Assembly (NCBI RefSeq): GCF_963675165.1 | Contig: NC_087380.1 | Location: 6,270,071-6,334,070 of the forward strand | Source: Halichondria panicea | Taxonomy: Eukaryota > Porifera > Demospongiae > Suberitida > Halichondriidae | Length of the DNA stretch: 64,000 bases | Direction: 5' to 3' | Part shown: one piece after another, positions 32,201 through 46,857 of the stretch | Layout of the letters: each line of letters starts with the position of its first letter | Position numbering within the stretch: position 1 is the first letter of the stretch | Program-made: the position numbers and the translations under genes | The notes under the pieces: generated by a model | The model's input: only the letters and a program-made list of their open reading frames with translations | Databases searched by the model: none | Told to the model about the DNA's origin: nothing

Positions 32201-35200
32201 TTTTTGTTTATAATAATGGCAGTCACACAACAAGTTTAAGAACCTAGTTCTAAGCTTCAACAAAACATTTAACAGAAGAACGGTAAGTTCACAAGTGAAG
32301 TAAAGCAACTATATGTAGTATGATCTAGAGAATGGTATATTAGAAGTTTTTGTTTTGTAATTATGGCAGGAAAACTAGTTCTATGCTTCAAACAAAAGTT
32401 TAACAGGAGAATGTGCTCGTACATGTAGATCACTGTACTACAACTGTACTATACCTCCGAGAGTTCAGTGAACCGCGATGCTGTGAAGCTGCCTTCATTC
32501 ACAGCCCGATACGAGGACACCACCACTTCCATTAAATGTGGCATACTGCTGACAGTTTCCTCGAGACTGGACACCGCCTCAGAAAATCCATTAGTGATTC
32601 CAGGAACAATTGAGACCAGAACCTTGTCTGGGGATATAAGAATCATTATGTCAAGTGAGCTCTTGCATTCAGGCAATTCACACCTCGTTGGAATAGGGAA
32701 CATTATAGACAGCTAGCACAGAGGTTTCTTGGTTCTAACACTATACACCTTCACACACATAATGTGGTACCAAGAGTTATAATAGAGAGAGAGAGAGTAT
32801 GGAACGTAGGCATACATTGATATAGATTACATCACCCATGCTTGGATTGATCAGTGTGCAAATTCCAAGCCCATGACAGATACAGGAAGTCACGTTACTC
32901 TCTACATACATCTGATACACAGTATGCCTACGTTCGATACTCTCTTCTCTATCATATACTCTTGGTAGTACTTACAATGTACTACTGAGAACTTTCATAC
33001 ATGCCACGTACAGAAATACACAAATACCTGTGTCAGAATTGCTTGAGAACAGTCCGATACCGGTCTGGAATGCCGTCGTCATATTGGCATTGCTCATCTC
33101 TGAGACGGACGTGGCGAACTGTTCCATCTCAACAATGATGTCATCACACACGGGCACAACACGGGGATTAACACTATTAGCCAATCGAGTGATGATGAGG
33201 GGAAGATCTGTTAAACGATCAGGTCTCACCACGGCAACCTGTCAGGATGGAAAAACAACGTCTCAATGATTTGGCCCTAACTAAGAAACACAGTACATAA
33301 CATAACAATTAACCTCATGCAGTCAAGACTTATATATCGACAGCTGGACAAGATCTCTGAAGATCTGCTACGCAACTTTTAATCAATCGATATAACTATA
33401 AATTTATGCACGTGGAACCAGTTGAGATGCTATCATAATATCATATGTAACTAAGCCCTGAGGCATAATTATATGTGGCAGTAGTGGATTGGCAGCTCAC
33501 CATGTCCTGCTGAGTCAGGGATCTGATGATGCTCGTGGCAACTTCCTTCAAATTGACAATGTCAGTATTTGAAACGAATGAACTAGCATTAGAGGCGTCC
33601 AAGACTATCACCACCTCTAGAGGTCTCGATAACGCTCTTCTGTGCCACTGCCTGAGTATGTGTGAGGTGTGTGTGTGTGTGAGGTGTGTGTGTGTGGGTG
33701 TGGGTGTGGGTGTGTGTGGGTGTGGGTGCATGTGAAATTGGTGGATAGGAATAATTATCAACCTCTTTACAAGTATGAATTGTACACACGATGTACATTA
33801 AAGCCTTTGCAAACACTAACACTACGTAAGTTAACGAGTATGTGAGCATTGTTTGGGGGAGGGGTCAGAGTGAGTAATGTGTGTGTGGGGGTGTGTTATT
33901 GTGGGGGTGTGTCCACTCACTGTAATCGAGCATCCTTGACGACACAGTTGTCGGTGGATGAGGGACGAGGATATTGAATTAGCGGTCCCTCGTTTAGACC
34001 AAAGTACAGCTGACCTCCGTTAATAACACTGTGCTGAGTGAACAGAGCGGCTACTCTATCCGCTAACTCAGTATTAGAGAGACCATCACATTGGTGACAG
34101 CAAGCATTGGAACTGTGGGTGATTAGAATAGCCGTAGCGTTATCATACAAGCACATCAGTGCATGTTCGCATAACACATAGAGTGAACTGGGGGTCACCC
34201 CTTGGGCAGACCAACAGTGGTGAGTGGTGGCCTACTACACAGGTTTCTATGGAGACTTGAGGGTAACCTGACCCTACCAAACTGACCACAAAACACAGTT
34301 TCACTTGTACATGTATAGTACCAGGATTAGGTGAAGGATATATGATACTTCACTAGCACACACAGGCCAGGCACAGATGTATATAGAAACAAATGGCTAC
34401 TTTCACAACTACACCTAGCTGTTCTGTGCGGAGTTGTGCTTAAAAACTCACTCAGTGCTGCTACAACATTCCTGGGGAGACAGGGGGGTTGCCGTGCCTG
34501 TTTCCATAACAATATCGTCAAACAGGCTGAGGACAGAGTTCACAGGGCCAGTTAGGGTGGAGTCTGTCAACTGTGTGAGGGGAGGGAGTGAGTGACTGTG
34601 CTCACGTGCTCAGGTATTGACAATTGGTGTTTTCTACTAGGAAATGATCGATGTGCATGTGTTGCACAATTATTTTGATCACTAGCAAATAATTATTAAT
34701 GGTTTTGTGATGTACATTACTAGTTTACTAGTTTACTTATTACGACTGCCTAAAGGATGAGACATGTAACGATGTACTCTGATTAGATTAGTACAATAAG
34801 AATGAAAACGAAGCCATTGTAGTGCCGTCGCTACGCTCGGGATACTAAATCAGTGCCTTTGGGCTATAAAATCCCATAGACACCTCCAAAACAGTGTCTA
34901 ACTATTACACAGTATCAATCATGATCGAGTGTCCTCTTATTTAGTGTCTGCTCACCATCTCTTCAATCTGGCTCTGTGAGAGAGTGTTGTAGTTGAACTG
35001 AGCACCGCGATACGCACCCTGCAATACAGAGGAGGAGAGAGGGTAAAAACAGACAGACAGAAAGTATCACTTAATTGCTACCACATACCATAGGCTAGTA
35101 TGAAAACAACTAGTGCTCTAGCTGTACCAGTTGATACACACTGTGTACATACATGTGCTAATATCATTGTAAACCAATCACAAAATAATTACTGTGGAAT

Positions 35201-35594
35201 TTTAACACGTATAATTATTATGCTGCGTATGTACACATAATCATTAGACCACGCAGTTCTTCTTTAATTGCAATACCATCATACCTAAATATGTGTTTTT
35301 TCTGTGCATCGTAGGGGGTGGGGGGGGGGGCAGTAAACACCAACATTGATTAACATACCTGTAGTAACTATGGGTTACCTGGTACTACAGATGTTAGATA
35401 CACAAATAGCCATTGAAATCAACAATTAGGGTACAGAAACCATGTTATGTACAACATAGCCCAGTCTTTCAGTCTTTTGAAAGCAGTCAGTTAACTGGAA
35501 CTGTGTGTAGCTAAGTATGAGAAGATTGTTCTTACAGTTGAGCATTGCCAAGTTTCCTTGTCACCCCCACACACCACACACCACATACTGACCG

Positions 35595-35635
<41 letters not shown>

Positions 35636-38600
35636 CCTTATATGGTATTGGCATAGAACACCGAGGGTCTAGACAATCAATCTGTACTAGCTGCCTCTGC
35701 CATAGATACACAATTCTGATGGGAAAAACATTTCCAGAGCTTAGTTCGTTATCTTTATTAAAATTAATAAGTCACTAGCGTTCTTTCCCCTTTAACGGTA
35801 TGGCCCGCGAGACTAAGTTAATGTATTAAAAGTCAAAATTAACAAAACAACCGATTGAGCAAGCCAAGCGATATATAGCACCTAAGGCTATATACATGTA
35901 CCTGTAATTATGCTCCGTTTTATAGTATATGGCAACAACCACAACACATACTCTAAGAGATGGCCAAACACTTTTTACAATTAACGGGTGTTCACACATC
36001 AAATGACACATACAACACACACGACCATAAACCAACAAAAGCACAGAAGAGTCCTGCTATAACAACAGTGGTAAGCCATACCTACATGTACAGTGAAACT
36101 ACCAGCATGCCGACTCACCACAAGCCCTATATACAGTACATGTAAGGTATGATAGGTCATGTGCTCCCCCCTGGTGGCCACACAAGTCCGTGACCAAAAC
36201 CACTCAACAGTCACAAAGAAATTAGTTTTAGTTGCATGAGCAAACAACTCTAGGTAGTAAGAGAATTGATCACTAGGGTGTGGTACGTACATAACAGTGC
36301 AGCTGGCTCAGGCAGTCCATAGTCTTCACTGTCTCTCTGATACTCTGATACATCCCATTCATTACAACATTCATTACAAGAGAACTAAACAAAGAGCTAA
36401 CATCATTTGGTACCCAATAATTGTAAGTGGTGTAGAGTTGCAACGCTAATCCAAATCCTTCCCCATTTTGGGCTCTCACTAATAGCATTACTGCCTTAGG
36501 AGGTTAGCACTAACAACAAGCAGCTACACATAAACCAGCTAGCTACAGGGTGGCTATATCGTAGTGGTATAAGGTGTTTCTCCTATAGTGCCAGACAAGC
36601 ATTTCGTTTATAGACAAAACCATTATATTTGGTTATCACACTCTGTATACTTCTGACATGCAAAGTGTTAGATCATCTTAATACACTATATACCATGATG
36701 TAATCATGCGGGCATCATGGTTGTTAACAGGTGTTAGAACGTAAATGTGATAATCACGTGTGTACCAACTTTCCATTAACTATTTCACCGGATAAATTCT
36801 GCACACTCAACAAGTTACTTGTACAATAGTAGCCCATCAATAACAGTACTGCCTTCCACAGCTAATGTCCGAGGAAAGTGCTAACCTAAGCAGTTGTCTA
36901 CACACACACACAATAGACAGCTATACTACTAGAAAGAACCATCAAAACTAACTATTTCACCCCATGAATTCTGCATACTTCAACAGGTTGCTTAGTAGCC
37001 CATCAATAACAGTGCTACTTACACAGCTAACCTAGGCAGTAGTCTTACACACAGAATGACACATACACTTTATATTCTACTAGAGCTATCAAAAAACGAA
37101 GGGATAATTCATATTTAACACAGGCTGAAATATGAAGTTACTTTTTGAATGTTCAATCAATAGTGAAAACATCACATGACTGAGGTACAATGTATATATC
37201 ATATATAAGCTGTATACAATGCACCTGCAACCTCGTAGGCGACCAAAGACCACACAAAATGCAGGTGGCTGGCACACTAGCAGAGCAGGCTAATTGGACA
37301 TGGTATCCAAACTACAATGGTCGTGTTATTTCATTACACCTGCTTGCCAAACTGTTTCTGCCAGAATAGGGCATAATCATCGACCATCAGAGGGGTAATG
37401 TACATAACCACGTACATACATATCATCGACCTAACATACATAACCACATACGAGCATAATCATCGACCATCAGAGGGGTAACATACATAACCACATACGA
37501 GCATAATCATCGACCATCAGAGGGGTAACATACATAACCACGTACGAGCATAATCATCGACCATCGGAGGGGTAACATACATAACCACGTACGAGCATAA
37601 TCATCGACCATCGGAGGGGTAACATACATAACCACGTATGAGCATTATCATCGACCATCAGAGGGGTAACATACATAACCAAGTACGAGCATCGTACAGG
37701 AAGTACAGGCAGTATCATCGACCATCAGAGGGGTACATAACCACGTACGAGCATAATCATCGACCATCAGAGGGGTAACATACATAACCACATATGAGCA
37801 TTATCATCGACCATCAGAGGGGTAACATACATAACCACGTACGAGCATAATCATCGACCATCAGAGGGGTAACATACATAACCACGTATGAGCATTATCA
37901 TCGACCATCAGAGGGGTAACATACATAACCAAGTACGAGCATCGTACAGGAAGTACAGGCAGTATCATCGACCATCAGAGGGGTACATAACCACGTACAT
38001 ACAGTGACTGAACGCTACATGCACTGCAAGCACACTTGAATCAGCCGGCCGCCTTTCCCTAGGCGCGCCCCAGCCCTAGTTAGCTAGCTAGCTATAACCA
38101 TGAGCAAAGCCAGAATACAGTGCCAACTATTATACCTTATACTGTACTAATGGTAGAATTGGAGATGCAGTGCGACTCAGACTACCAGGCCGGGGTATTG
38201 GTAGACTAGTGACTCGCTACTAATTACTACACGTCTACTACCAGTCGTAGTTACAAGTCATAAATTACGTGCTCAACGATTCGTACTGACACTGACAGTA
38301 TATATGTACAGCATGCACAGATAAAGTATGTCATCTATTGGATGTAATTGGGGGCATTGATTAGCTGCAAACATTACACACATACCGTGCTTACAGCGAT
38401 GGTAAGCTACAAAGGGAGACCTGCTTTGATCGAGTTAGGTCTGCTATCAAAACAATCGATAAGATACGAACAACTGAAATACACAACAGTCGTATACAGT
38501 ATACAAAATGGGTAGATCTAGTTAAAAAAACATAGACCTGTGGTAGTTGACACTTCATGATTTTAATCAAGGCTCAGTACAAAAATTTCTCTCAGCTAGT

Positions 38601-38763
38601 CTGAGCTTACCTCAAGCTGATCAATCCCCAGTCCATCATTTCTGATGTCCTGAAATCTCTGAGCCAGATCTTGCACAACTTGGCCGATATTCACGGATGA
38701 CAGCTGAGCTGTCACACTGATCACCAGCAGGGAGAACACCACAAAGACACACCTTGCAGCCAT
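25493..38763 (-). CDS. CACHD1: VWFA/Cache-domain membrane protein, CACHD1-like (alpha2delta superfamily)
   Basis: 21 exons, 1,204 aa, all junctions in frame: 38611-38763, 36291-36494, 34956-35018, 34452-34570, 33921-34112, 33501-33651, 33028-33238, 32455-32627, 31973-32123, 31261-31528, 30779-30978, 30349-30453, 29966-30176, 29505-29711, 28883-29222, 28668-28727, 28319-28399, 27423-27514, 26905-27036, 26280-26455, 25493-25818. Signal peptide (MAARCVFVVFSLLVISVTA); N-terminal VWA_N-like region with AYRGAQFNYNTLS; VWA domain from about 255 (PLEVVIVLDASNASS); Cache-type segments near 475-560 (YPFAFDYNNQLLFHP) and 735-800 (RPRNSNWYTASQA); Cys-rich C-terminal ectodomain with RECSWC; one TM helix near 1111-1137 and a ~65 aa cytoplasmic tail. 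The TM anchor plus ECSWC point to CACHD1, a modulator of voltage-gated calcium channels, rather than GPI-anchored alpha2delta. The MIDAS reads DxSxA instead of DxSxS. Confidence 0.85.
27653..28137. repeat. 14-bp minisatellite, about 34 copies
   Basis: Unit GGCAGCACACTATA with frequent G/C and A/G variants (GGCACCACACTATA, GGTACCACACTATA), in the CACHD1-like intron between exons 28319-28399 and 27423-27514. Variants occur in runs, suggesting recent slippage or unequal exchange. Confidence 0.95.
29224..29270. repeat. (GT)n microsatellite abutting a splice acceptor
   Basis: About 23 GT dinucleotides. On the transcribed strand this is (AC)n ending directly in the AG of the acceptor of the exon at 28883-29222. 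Confidence 0.95.
31734..31883. mobile_element. 150-bp MITE with perfect 23-bp TIRs and TA target duplication
   Basis: The left end begins CCGTAATTGATGTAATTACA and the right end (31861-31883) is its exact reverse complement over 23 bp. It is flanked by TA on both sides (31732-31733 and 31884-31885). The interior is AT rich and has no coding capacity. TA duplication suggests mobilisation by a Tc1/mariner-type transposase. It is located in an intron of the CACHD1-like gene. Confidence 0.88.
32150..32412. repeat. Tandem duplication of ~130 bp
   Basis: Two diverged copies beginning CGGTAAGTTCACAAGTGAAG (one at 32150, one at 32281), each with AGAATGG..TT..AG.GTTTTTGTTT and GCTTCAA blocks, in a CACHD1-like intron. 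Confidence 0.8.
35596..35633. repeat. (CA)n microsatellite
   Basis: 19 CA dinucleotides in a CACHD1-like intron. Similar runs lie at 15281-15358, 33662-33735 (GT), 41336-41371 and 46610-46630. Confidence 0.95.
36776..37012. repeat. Local direct duplication (~70 bp arms)
   Basis: TTCTGCACACTCAACAAGTT...AGCCCATCAATAACAGT at 36776-36850 is repeated with substitutions at 36949-37012, in the first intron of the CACHD1-like gene. Confidence 0.75.
37369..38004. repeat. 47-bp minisatellite with higher-order structure
   Basis: About 12 units built from CATAATCATCGACCATCAGA, GGGGTAACATACATAACCAC and GTACGAG. A variant segment (CATCGTACAGGAAGTACAGG) occurs twice, about 247 bp apart with its neighbours, showing that a multi-unit block was itself duplicated. 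It lies in intron 1 of the CACHD1-like gene. Confidence 0.93.
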
Positions 38764-39038
38764 TAGGAAACACTAGGCTCACTGTACTAGACTGCAGCTT
38801 AGCTAATTAATCTTTACTGAACTTTGTTCTAGGAGTAGCTTGTAATAATGACACCATTGACCACAGTACAAGGAATTTTGCAAGAGTGCTTGTTGCGGTT
38901 GACCTCGCGGCTTCCTGGCGATGAGCCACTTCCTTTGATCACCAATTATCAATCTCATGAATAACTTGGGGACCCTAAAAAAATTTTGAAAAGCCCACAA
39001 AATTTGCTGCCCACGTGGTTGCGAAACAGAGAGAAGAG
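38764..39038. promoter_or_regulatory. Putative bidirectional promoter, CACHD1-like / FDX2
   Basis: 275 bp between divergent start codons. A CCAAT element lies at about 38942. The rest is unremarkable. Confidence 0.5.
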
Positions 39039-41564
<2,526 letters not shown>

Positions 41565-42045
41565 CTATTATTATAGTCTTTGCTGTTTTCTATTGCTGTG
41601 TGTATAATCATTTGTATGTGTTGTGATGATGAGCATAAGTATTTTTGTGTGAATGTAGTGTGTAACCTCAATCGATACGTACGGAGGCGAATATTGAACA
41701 TGCAGTTTGTCATGATCATAGCCTAAGTAGTTGGATTGCGTACAAGTACAGATGCACTTAAAAGTATAATTATAGTGATTATAGTGGAAAGTAAAATTTA
41801 ATGTTTCAAACATTAAAATAATGGACAAGTCTAGTCGTAAAGTCGTAAACTTTTACCTAAAGTGAACCTCCCCTTTAATTGTATATCCATTACTGCCATT
41901 GTATTGACGTATACGTATGTACTGTATGTATACGCCTTTTATATCCCATAAATGATTGAAATCAACTCATTAACAAAAGTGGATTGGGTGTGTGCGTGTA
42001 CATGTACTAATCAAGCAATTAAAGTGTTCAAATTTCAACACAAGT
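41565..42045. other. Convergent intergenic spacer, FDX2 / SREK1
   Basis: AT-rich, no coding exon recognised. ATTAAA near 41811 is a candidate poly(A) signal for FDX2. Confidence 0.5.
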
Positions 42046-45000
42046 TCAGTCATAACTAGAGTCTGTGTCTGGATCTTCGTTCTTCACCTTCTCTACCACT
42101 GGACTCCCCTCCCCCTCGGAACTGCCACGCCCACTAGTCTTAGGGGAACCCCCTGAGTCCTCACGGTCACGCCTATTCCCAACATCCTCTACGGGTGAGG
42201 GAGTGCGAGACTTGTGATGATGGCGGCGATGTTTCTTGGAGTGTTTCTTGCGTCTAGAAGATGATCTCTCATTAGGGCTGTTCTGGGGGGATGGGCTGCG
42301 GCTGTGGCTCTTGTGACGATGCTTCTTGCTCCTGGAGGGGGACGGGGTTAGTTGTAAAAGGTGACACATACAACAATTCCGTATAACTTGAAAATTTGGT
42401 GGGTGTTTTAATTTGGCAATTTGGCAGATTTTTACTGAAGATTGCCAAATTTAAAACCATCAAATTAAAGTTTCCAGTGGACACCAACGTCATTGCTGTA
42501 GTAGCCACGCTTGAGACGCCAAAAAAATATGCTAACTCGGTTTAAATGGCTCATTCGCCAAATACAATACCTGCCAAAATGCCCAGTTATAGAGGTGGCC
42601 TTGCTATCAGGGTTCAAACACATGCTATTAACAGAATAACCAGGCTGGTAATAGAAAGTAAACTGTTTATAGGGTGACCACAACACACAGGCTTCGCACT
42701 GTAACTGCACATTACTAGGAAGTTGTCTACAATGCCTACACCATTAGTACAGAGCAAGACTCTAATGAGGTCATGTACAGACAGAGCAAGACTCTAATGA
42801 GGTCACTTTGAAGTACATGTACAGACAACAACAGAATTATGTATACTGAAGATTTTACTCACTTCGATTTCTTAGGAGGCGGTGACTTCTCAGGGCTGGG
42901 AGAGACTGACTTCTCACGACGCTCGGATAACTCCTCCCTCCTCCGCTCTTGTCTCCGTGGTGACCTCGACTTTGACTTTCTACTATCCCTGCGCCTACGA
43001 GGGGGTGAGCGTGAACGAGACCTCGAGCGATGATACCTGCCTCGACGTGGTGGGGTTCTGGAGCGTGACCGTCTACGTACTGGAGATCTGGAATGAGAAC
43101 GTCTTCTTGGTGATCTGGAACGAGAACGTCTTCGTGGTGATCTGGAACGAGAACGTCTTCTTGGTGATCTGGAACGTGACCTTCTCCGTGGTGGGGTTCT
43201 GGAACGGGTTCTTTTACGTGGTGGAGTTCTAGAGCGTATCCTTATACGTGGTGGGGTTCTAGAACGTGACCTTATGCGTGGTGGAGTCCTGGAACGTGTC
43301 CTTCTTCGTGCACGGACTGAGGATCTGGAACGGGACCTCCTACGATATCGGTCTCTGGAGCGTGACGTTGAGCGACGCCTCTTGTCACGGGAACGGGACC
43401 TGGATCGTCGACGCTTGTCACGAGACCTGTATAAGTGAGAGGGTGGACTGACAAGCTATATACATGTAGAGATGCGTTACACATGTACACACACCATCAG
43501 TAAATTGTACAAGCCTGCCAAATTCTTGATTTCAGAGAAACATCATAAACTTCGATTCACACACACACACACCCCTCCCCACACACACACTGTACAATGT
43601 GGTGTACCTTGATCGTGACCTTGGTGGCCTCCTGATGGCAACTACAGGTACTTCTACCTCTGGCACCACGACACTGGCCTCAATGGCCATCATTGCCTCT
43701 TTGACCCTCTTCATGGCCTCGTCCACGTCCCTCTTGGTCTCCTGGGCAGTGGGGCCCTGAGGCTTCACTATGGCATTCTTGCTGTGGTTCACTCTGTGCG
43801 GTGGGGAGGGGTGTGGTGTGTGTGGAAGGTGGAGGGTGTGCGGTAAAGGCAGATACATCATAATATAGCAAAAGAATACAATATTACACACACTATGCAC
43901 AAAATGCACAATATTTACGTACATTTCTCTACAAATATCTACAATGTACTTATAAATTGACTATTTCCTTGATAACACTAGGGGGTACAAAAGTGGTCAC
44001 TGTAACGACATGAACAGGTTTCACTGTACATGTATGTCTATCATACAAGTTACGAGTTACACAGGCTAGTGCACGAGATGTGTACCAGAATAGGATGCCT
44101 CCAGGTCAGATGTACTGTACAGTAGGGAGGGGCGTATGCATGGCAACATGTGTAGGTAGTGTGTGCATGATATGTGTGGTGTGTGCGTGTTTATGTGTGC
44201 CAAAAAGAGAAAAGAAAAACCAATGATGACAGCATTATTTCAAAAGTGCATCATTGTGACAAAATATGCTATGGCTACTACATACACATGACTTGTACAT
44301 GCAGCTTGAGTGGGTGGGTGCCAACACATTCAATACATCTAGCATCCACATACAGTAAAAGGTAGCACACTAGAACCCTGTGCCTAAATACTCTCCTCGT
44401 GAACAAGGGATGGATGATGCACTCACTTGATTGGACGCTCTCCAAACATGGCTCCGTTGTATTGAAGGGCTATGGGCACAGACTCAGGTATTGCAAACTC
44501 AACAAACGCAAACCTAAAGAGTAAGACAAAGTGTTACTACAGCCAGTACATGTACATGATTGAGTATTATGTCTCTTGGATCTTTCCAGAAACAAAATTA
44601 GTCAGCAAAAATGAATAATCTGCTAAGCAGAATGGTTTACATTTAAATGTATGTGAAATCAAACCTAATAAGTTATCATTCATTTCCCTCACCTGGTGGG
44701 TTGGGTCTCGTCTCCGGCCATCCTCACGTATTTGATCTCACCACAAGGCTGGAAGAAAGTGAGCACCTGTTCAGCCGTCATGTTGCTAGCCAGGTTGCCG
44801 ACGTAGATGGTGCGTCGTATCTCTTCGATCTTGGTGGGGTCTACGTTACCAGTGAGAGGGGGAGGTTGGGGGACCACCGTGCCCATCATGGATATGAGGG
44901 GGGCAGTGAGCTGGGGGGTAGGTAATATCGTATATACACATGCATATATTGACAGAGCAAAGGTATCTAATGAGAACATAACGCTGTCACCAGACATATA

Positions 45001-46268
45001 CAACTACATTGTACATGTAAGTCTGTTGTATCTGGAAGCAAGAGAGGAATTTAAGTATATTTCGAGCGCTAAAGCTAATCTTGCATGAATAGTAACTTAC
45101 AGCTGCAGGGTTCATAGCAGCTCCCATAGCCATGGAGGCTGGTCCAGTGGGTGCTGGTGCCCCCATAGAGGGAGGTGTCGGGAGGAGAGGTGCAGTGTGA
45201 CCCATTGGTTTGCTAGCGCTGTTGGCCAGGGCAATGGCCGGGGCTGCCAGGAACATCGCAGCAGAACCATCAGGAATCTCAGCTGCAGGGAGTGTTAAGA
45301 CAGTTAATACACGTACACTGTAAGCTTGCTGTAATTAGGGTCTTACACAAACTCACACATTTTATTCTACCTTGTATCAATGTGAAAGTGAAACGTTGTC
45401 CTTAACACTAGTCAAAACTGTACGTGATTATAGTCACTGTTTACTAGTTCAGAATGTTCCCACAATTGATCTTCTGTACACCGGATTTCTTTCTATTGTG
45501 CATTGCGAGTTTGTTTGCAACGCAATCAGGCTTGTACAGTGTCATTCGTAATAATTACACGTATTCGAAACCCGTATACATGTACAGTAAGTTGAGATAA
45601 GATTGACTGCATCACCAACTGCCCTAGCTCACCATGTCTTGATCGTGCTATGATGAGAGCTCTGTCTATGAGCACAGTGTTGCTAAGGTGGAGACAAGCA
45701 GCTGCACTGTCTTCCTCCATGAAGTTGATGAAGCACACCTTGGAGGGGACACTCAGAGCAGCAAACTCCCTGCATGGAGAGGAGGGGATAAAGTGGGGGG
45801 TGGCAGATTATGTTCTTGAAAAATGGATGCCATATAGTTGAGACCGTAAATGTACGGCCCTTACACACTAGCTGGACGTGGCCAGGCCAACCGTTCTGAC
45901 AGATGGCTGAAGGACACGCTTATTGTAAATCTCTAAACATTGATATAAAAGACCGCTGTACTTTATATCGTCCATTGATACAATCACAGTTATTAAAAGA
46001 AAAGCAGACTTGAAAAGATTTACAATACAACCGTATATAAATATAACGGGGAATGGAAGCATAATCCCACTAAAATTAGCTGGGTACTAGGTATAGGCTT
46101 TATTTTCTCCAAATGATACCCACTCTCTCTCTCTCTCTCTCTCTCCACTTACTCCTCAGGGAAGAGCCTCAGTTCCTCAATATCTCCAAAGTAACTGAAC
46201 AGCTCCCTCATTTGTTGGAGGCCAGCAGAGGGCGACACATTGGTCACTTGGATCAGAGTAGTAGACAT
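42046..46268 (-). CDS. SREK1: SREK1-like splicing regulator (two RRMs, RS domain)
   Basis: Eight exons: 46153-46268, 45633-45769, 45101-45282, 44693-44910, 44427-44513, 43608-43793, 42863-43426, 42046-42331; 591 aa, all in frame. RRM1 (about 5-80) starts MSTTLIQVTNVSPSAGLQQM. An Ala/Pro/Met-rich linker follows (85-145). RRM2 (about 165-250) contains GNVDPTKIEEIRRTIYVGNL and RMAGDETQPTRFAFVEFA, nearly identical to vertebrate SREK1. NHSKNAIVKPQGPTAQETKR and a short coiled segment follow. The C-terminal ~280 aa are an RS domain with SRTPPR and SRSPRRR runs, mostly in one 564-nt exon lacking Met codons. SREK1 is a nuclear SR-related factor affecting alternative splice-site choice. A damaged paralogue lies at 57704-60256. 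Confidence 0.94.
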
Positions 46269-46857
46269 GGCTAGCTACTATACTAGACACTCTGTACTGT
46301 ACAGTTTCTATTCCATGTGCATGTGCTGAGGCTGATTCGATCTTTACCCAATTAATACACTTTTGTTTGTTTTACAGGGGGAGTACCCTCATAAACAGTT
46401 CTGTACAACCCTTTCAGTTGACAAAATCATCAATACAGACATTACATGTAGCTACAAATGTACATTATGGGCTTTCTAGATAAAAATGCGTTAGGTTTGA
46501 TTTACAAGATGTGATGCTGAAGGGCTACTGACATGTATATCAATAGAAAAATAAACATTCAAAAAGACACGAAATGTTTAAGTTACACTATACCTACATG
46601 TATCAAGAAGACACACACACACACACACACAACCGGCCACAATTAACGTTTTAGACTGACTCTTACAGTTTAACTATTATTTGGTGAGAAACTGCAATCA
46701 GGGCTGGTCTGTGGGTAAAGAATGTATATAATATAGCAGCCAGTCAATGTTAATGTTTAACTGAGTACTGGTAACACAGTGGGTTTACCACCCTATCTGC
46801 CCTATCGATCTGACATAGGTACAACCACTGATGTCATACATCAAGATTACCTCTTTG
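46269..46857. other. Spacer between the Death-domain gene 3' end and SREK1 start
   Basis: 589 bp, presumably holding the SREK1 promoter and the upstream gene's 3' UTR. It contains a (CA)n run at 46610-46630. It is about 98% repeated at 60257-60845. Confidence 0.6.

Noticed and set aside
42882-43451. Plus-strand frames rich in VWNENVFL/VVGFWN repeats
   Set aside because: They are the antisense reading of the SREK1 RS-domain exon (repeated SRSPRRR codons).
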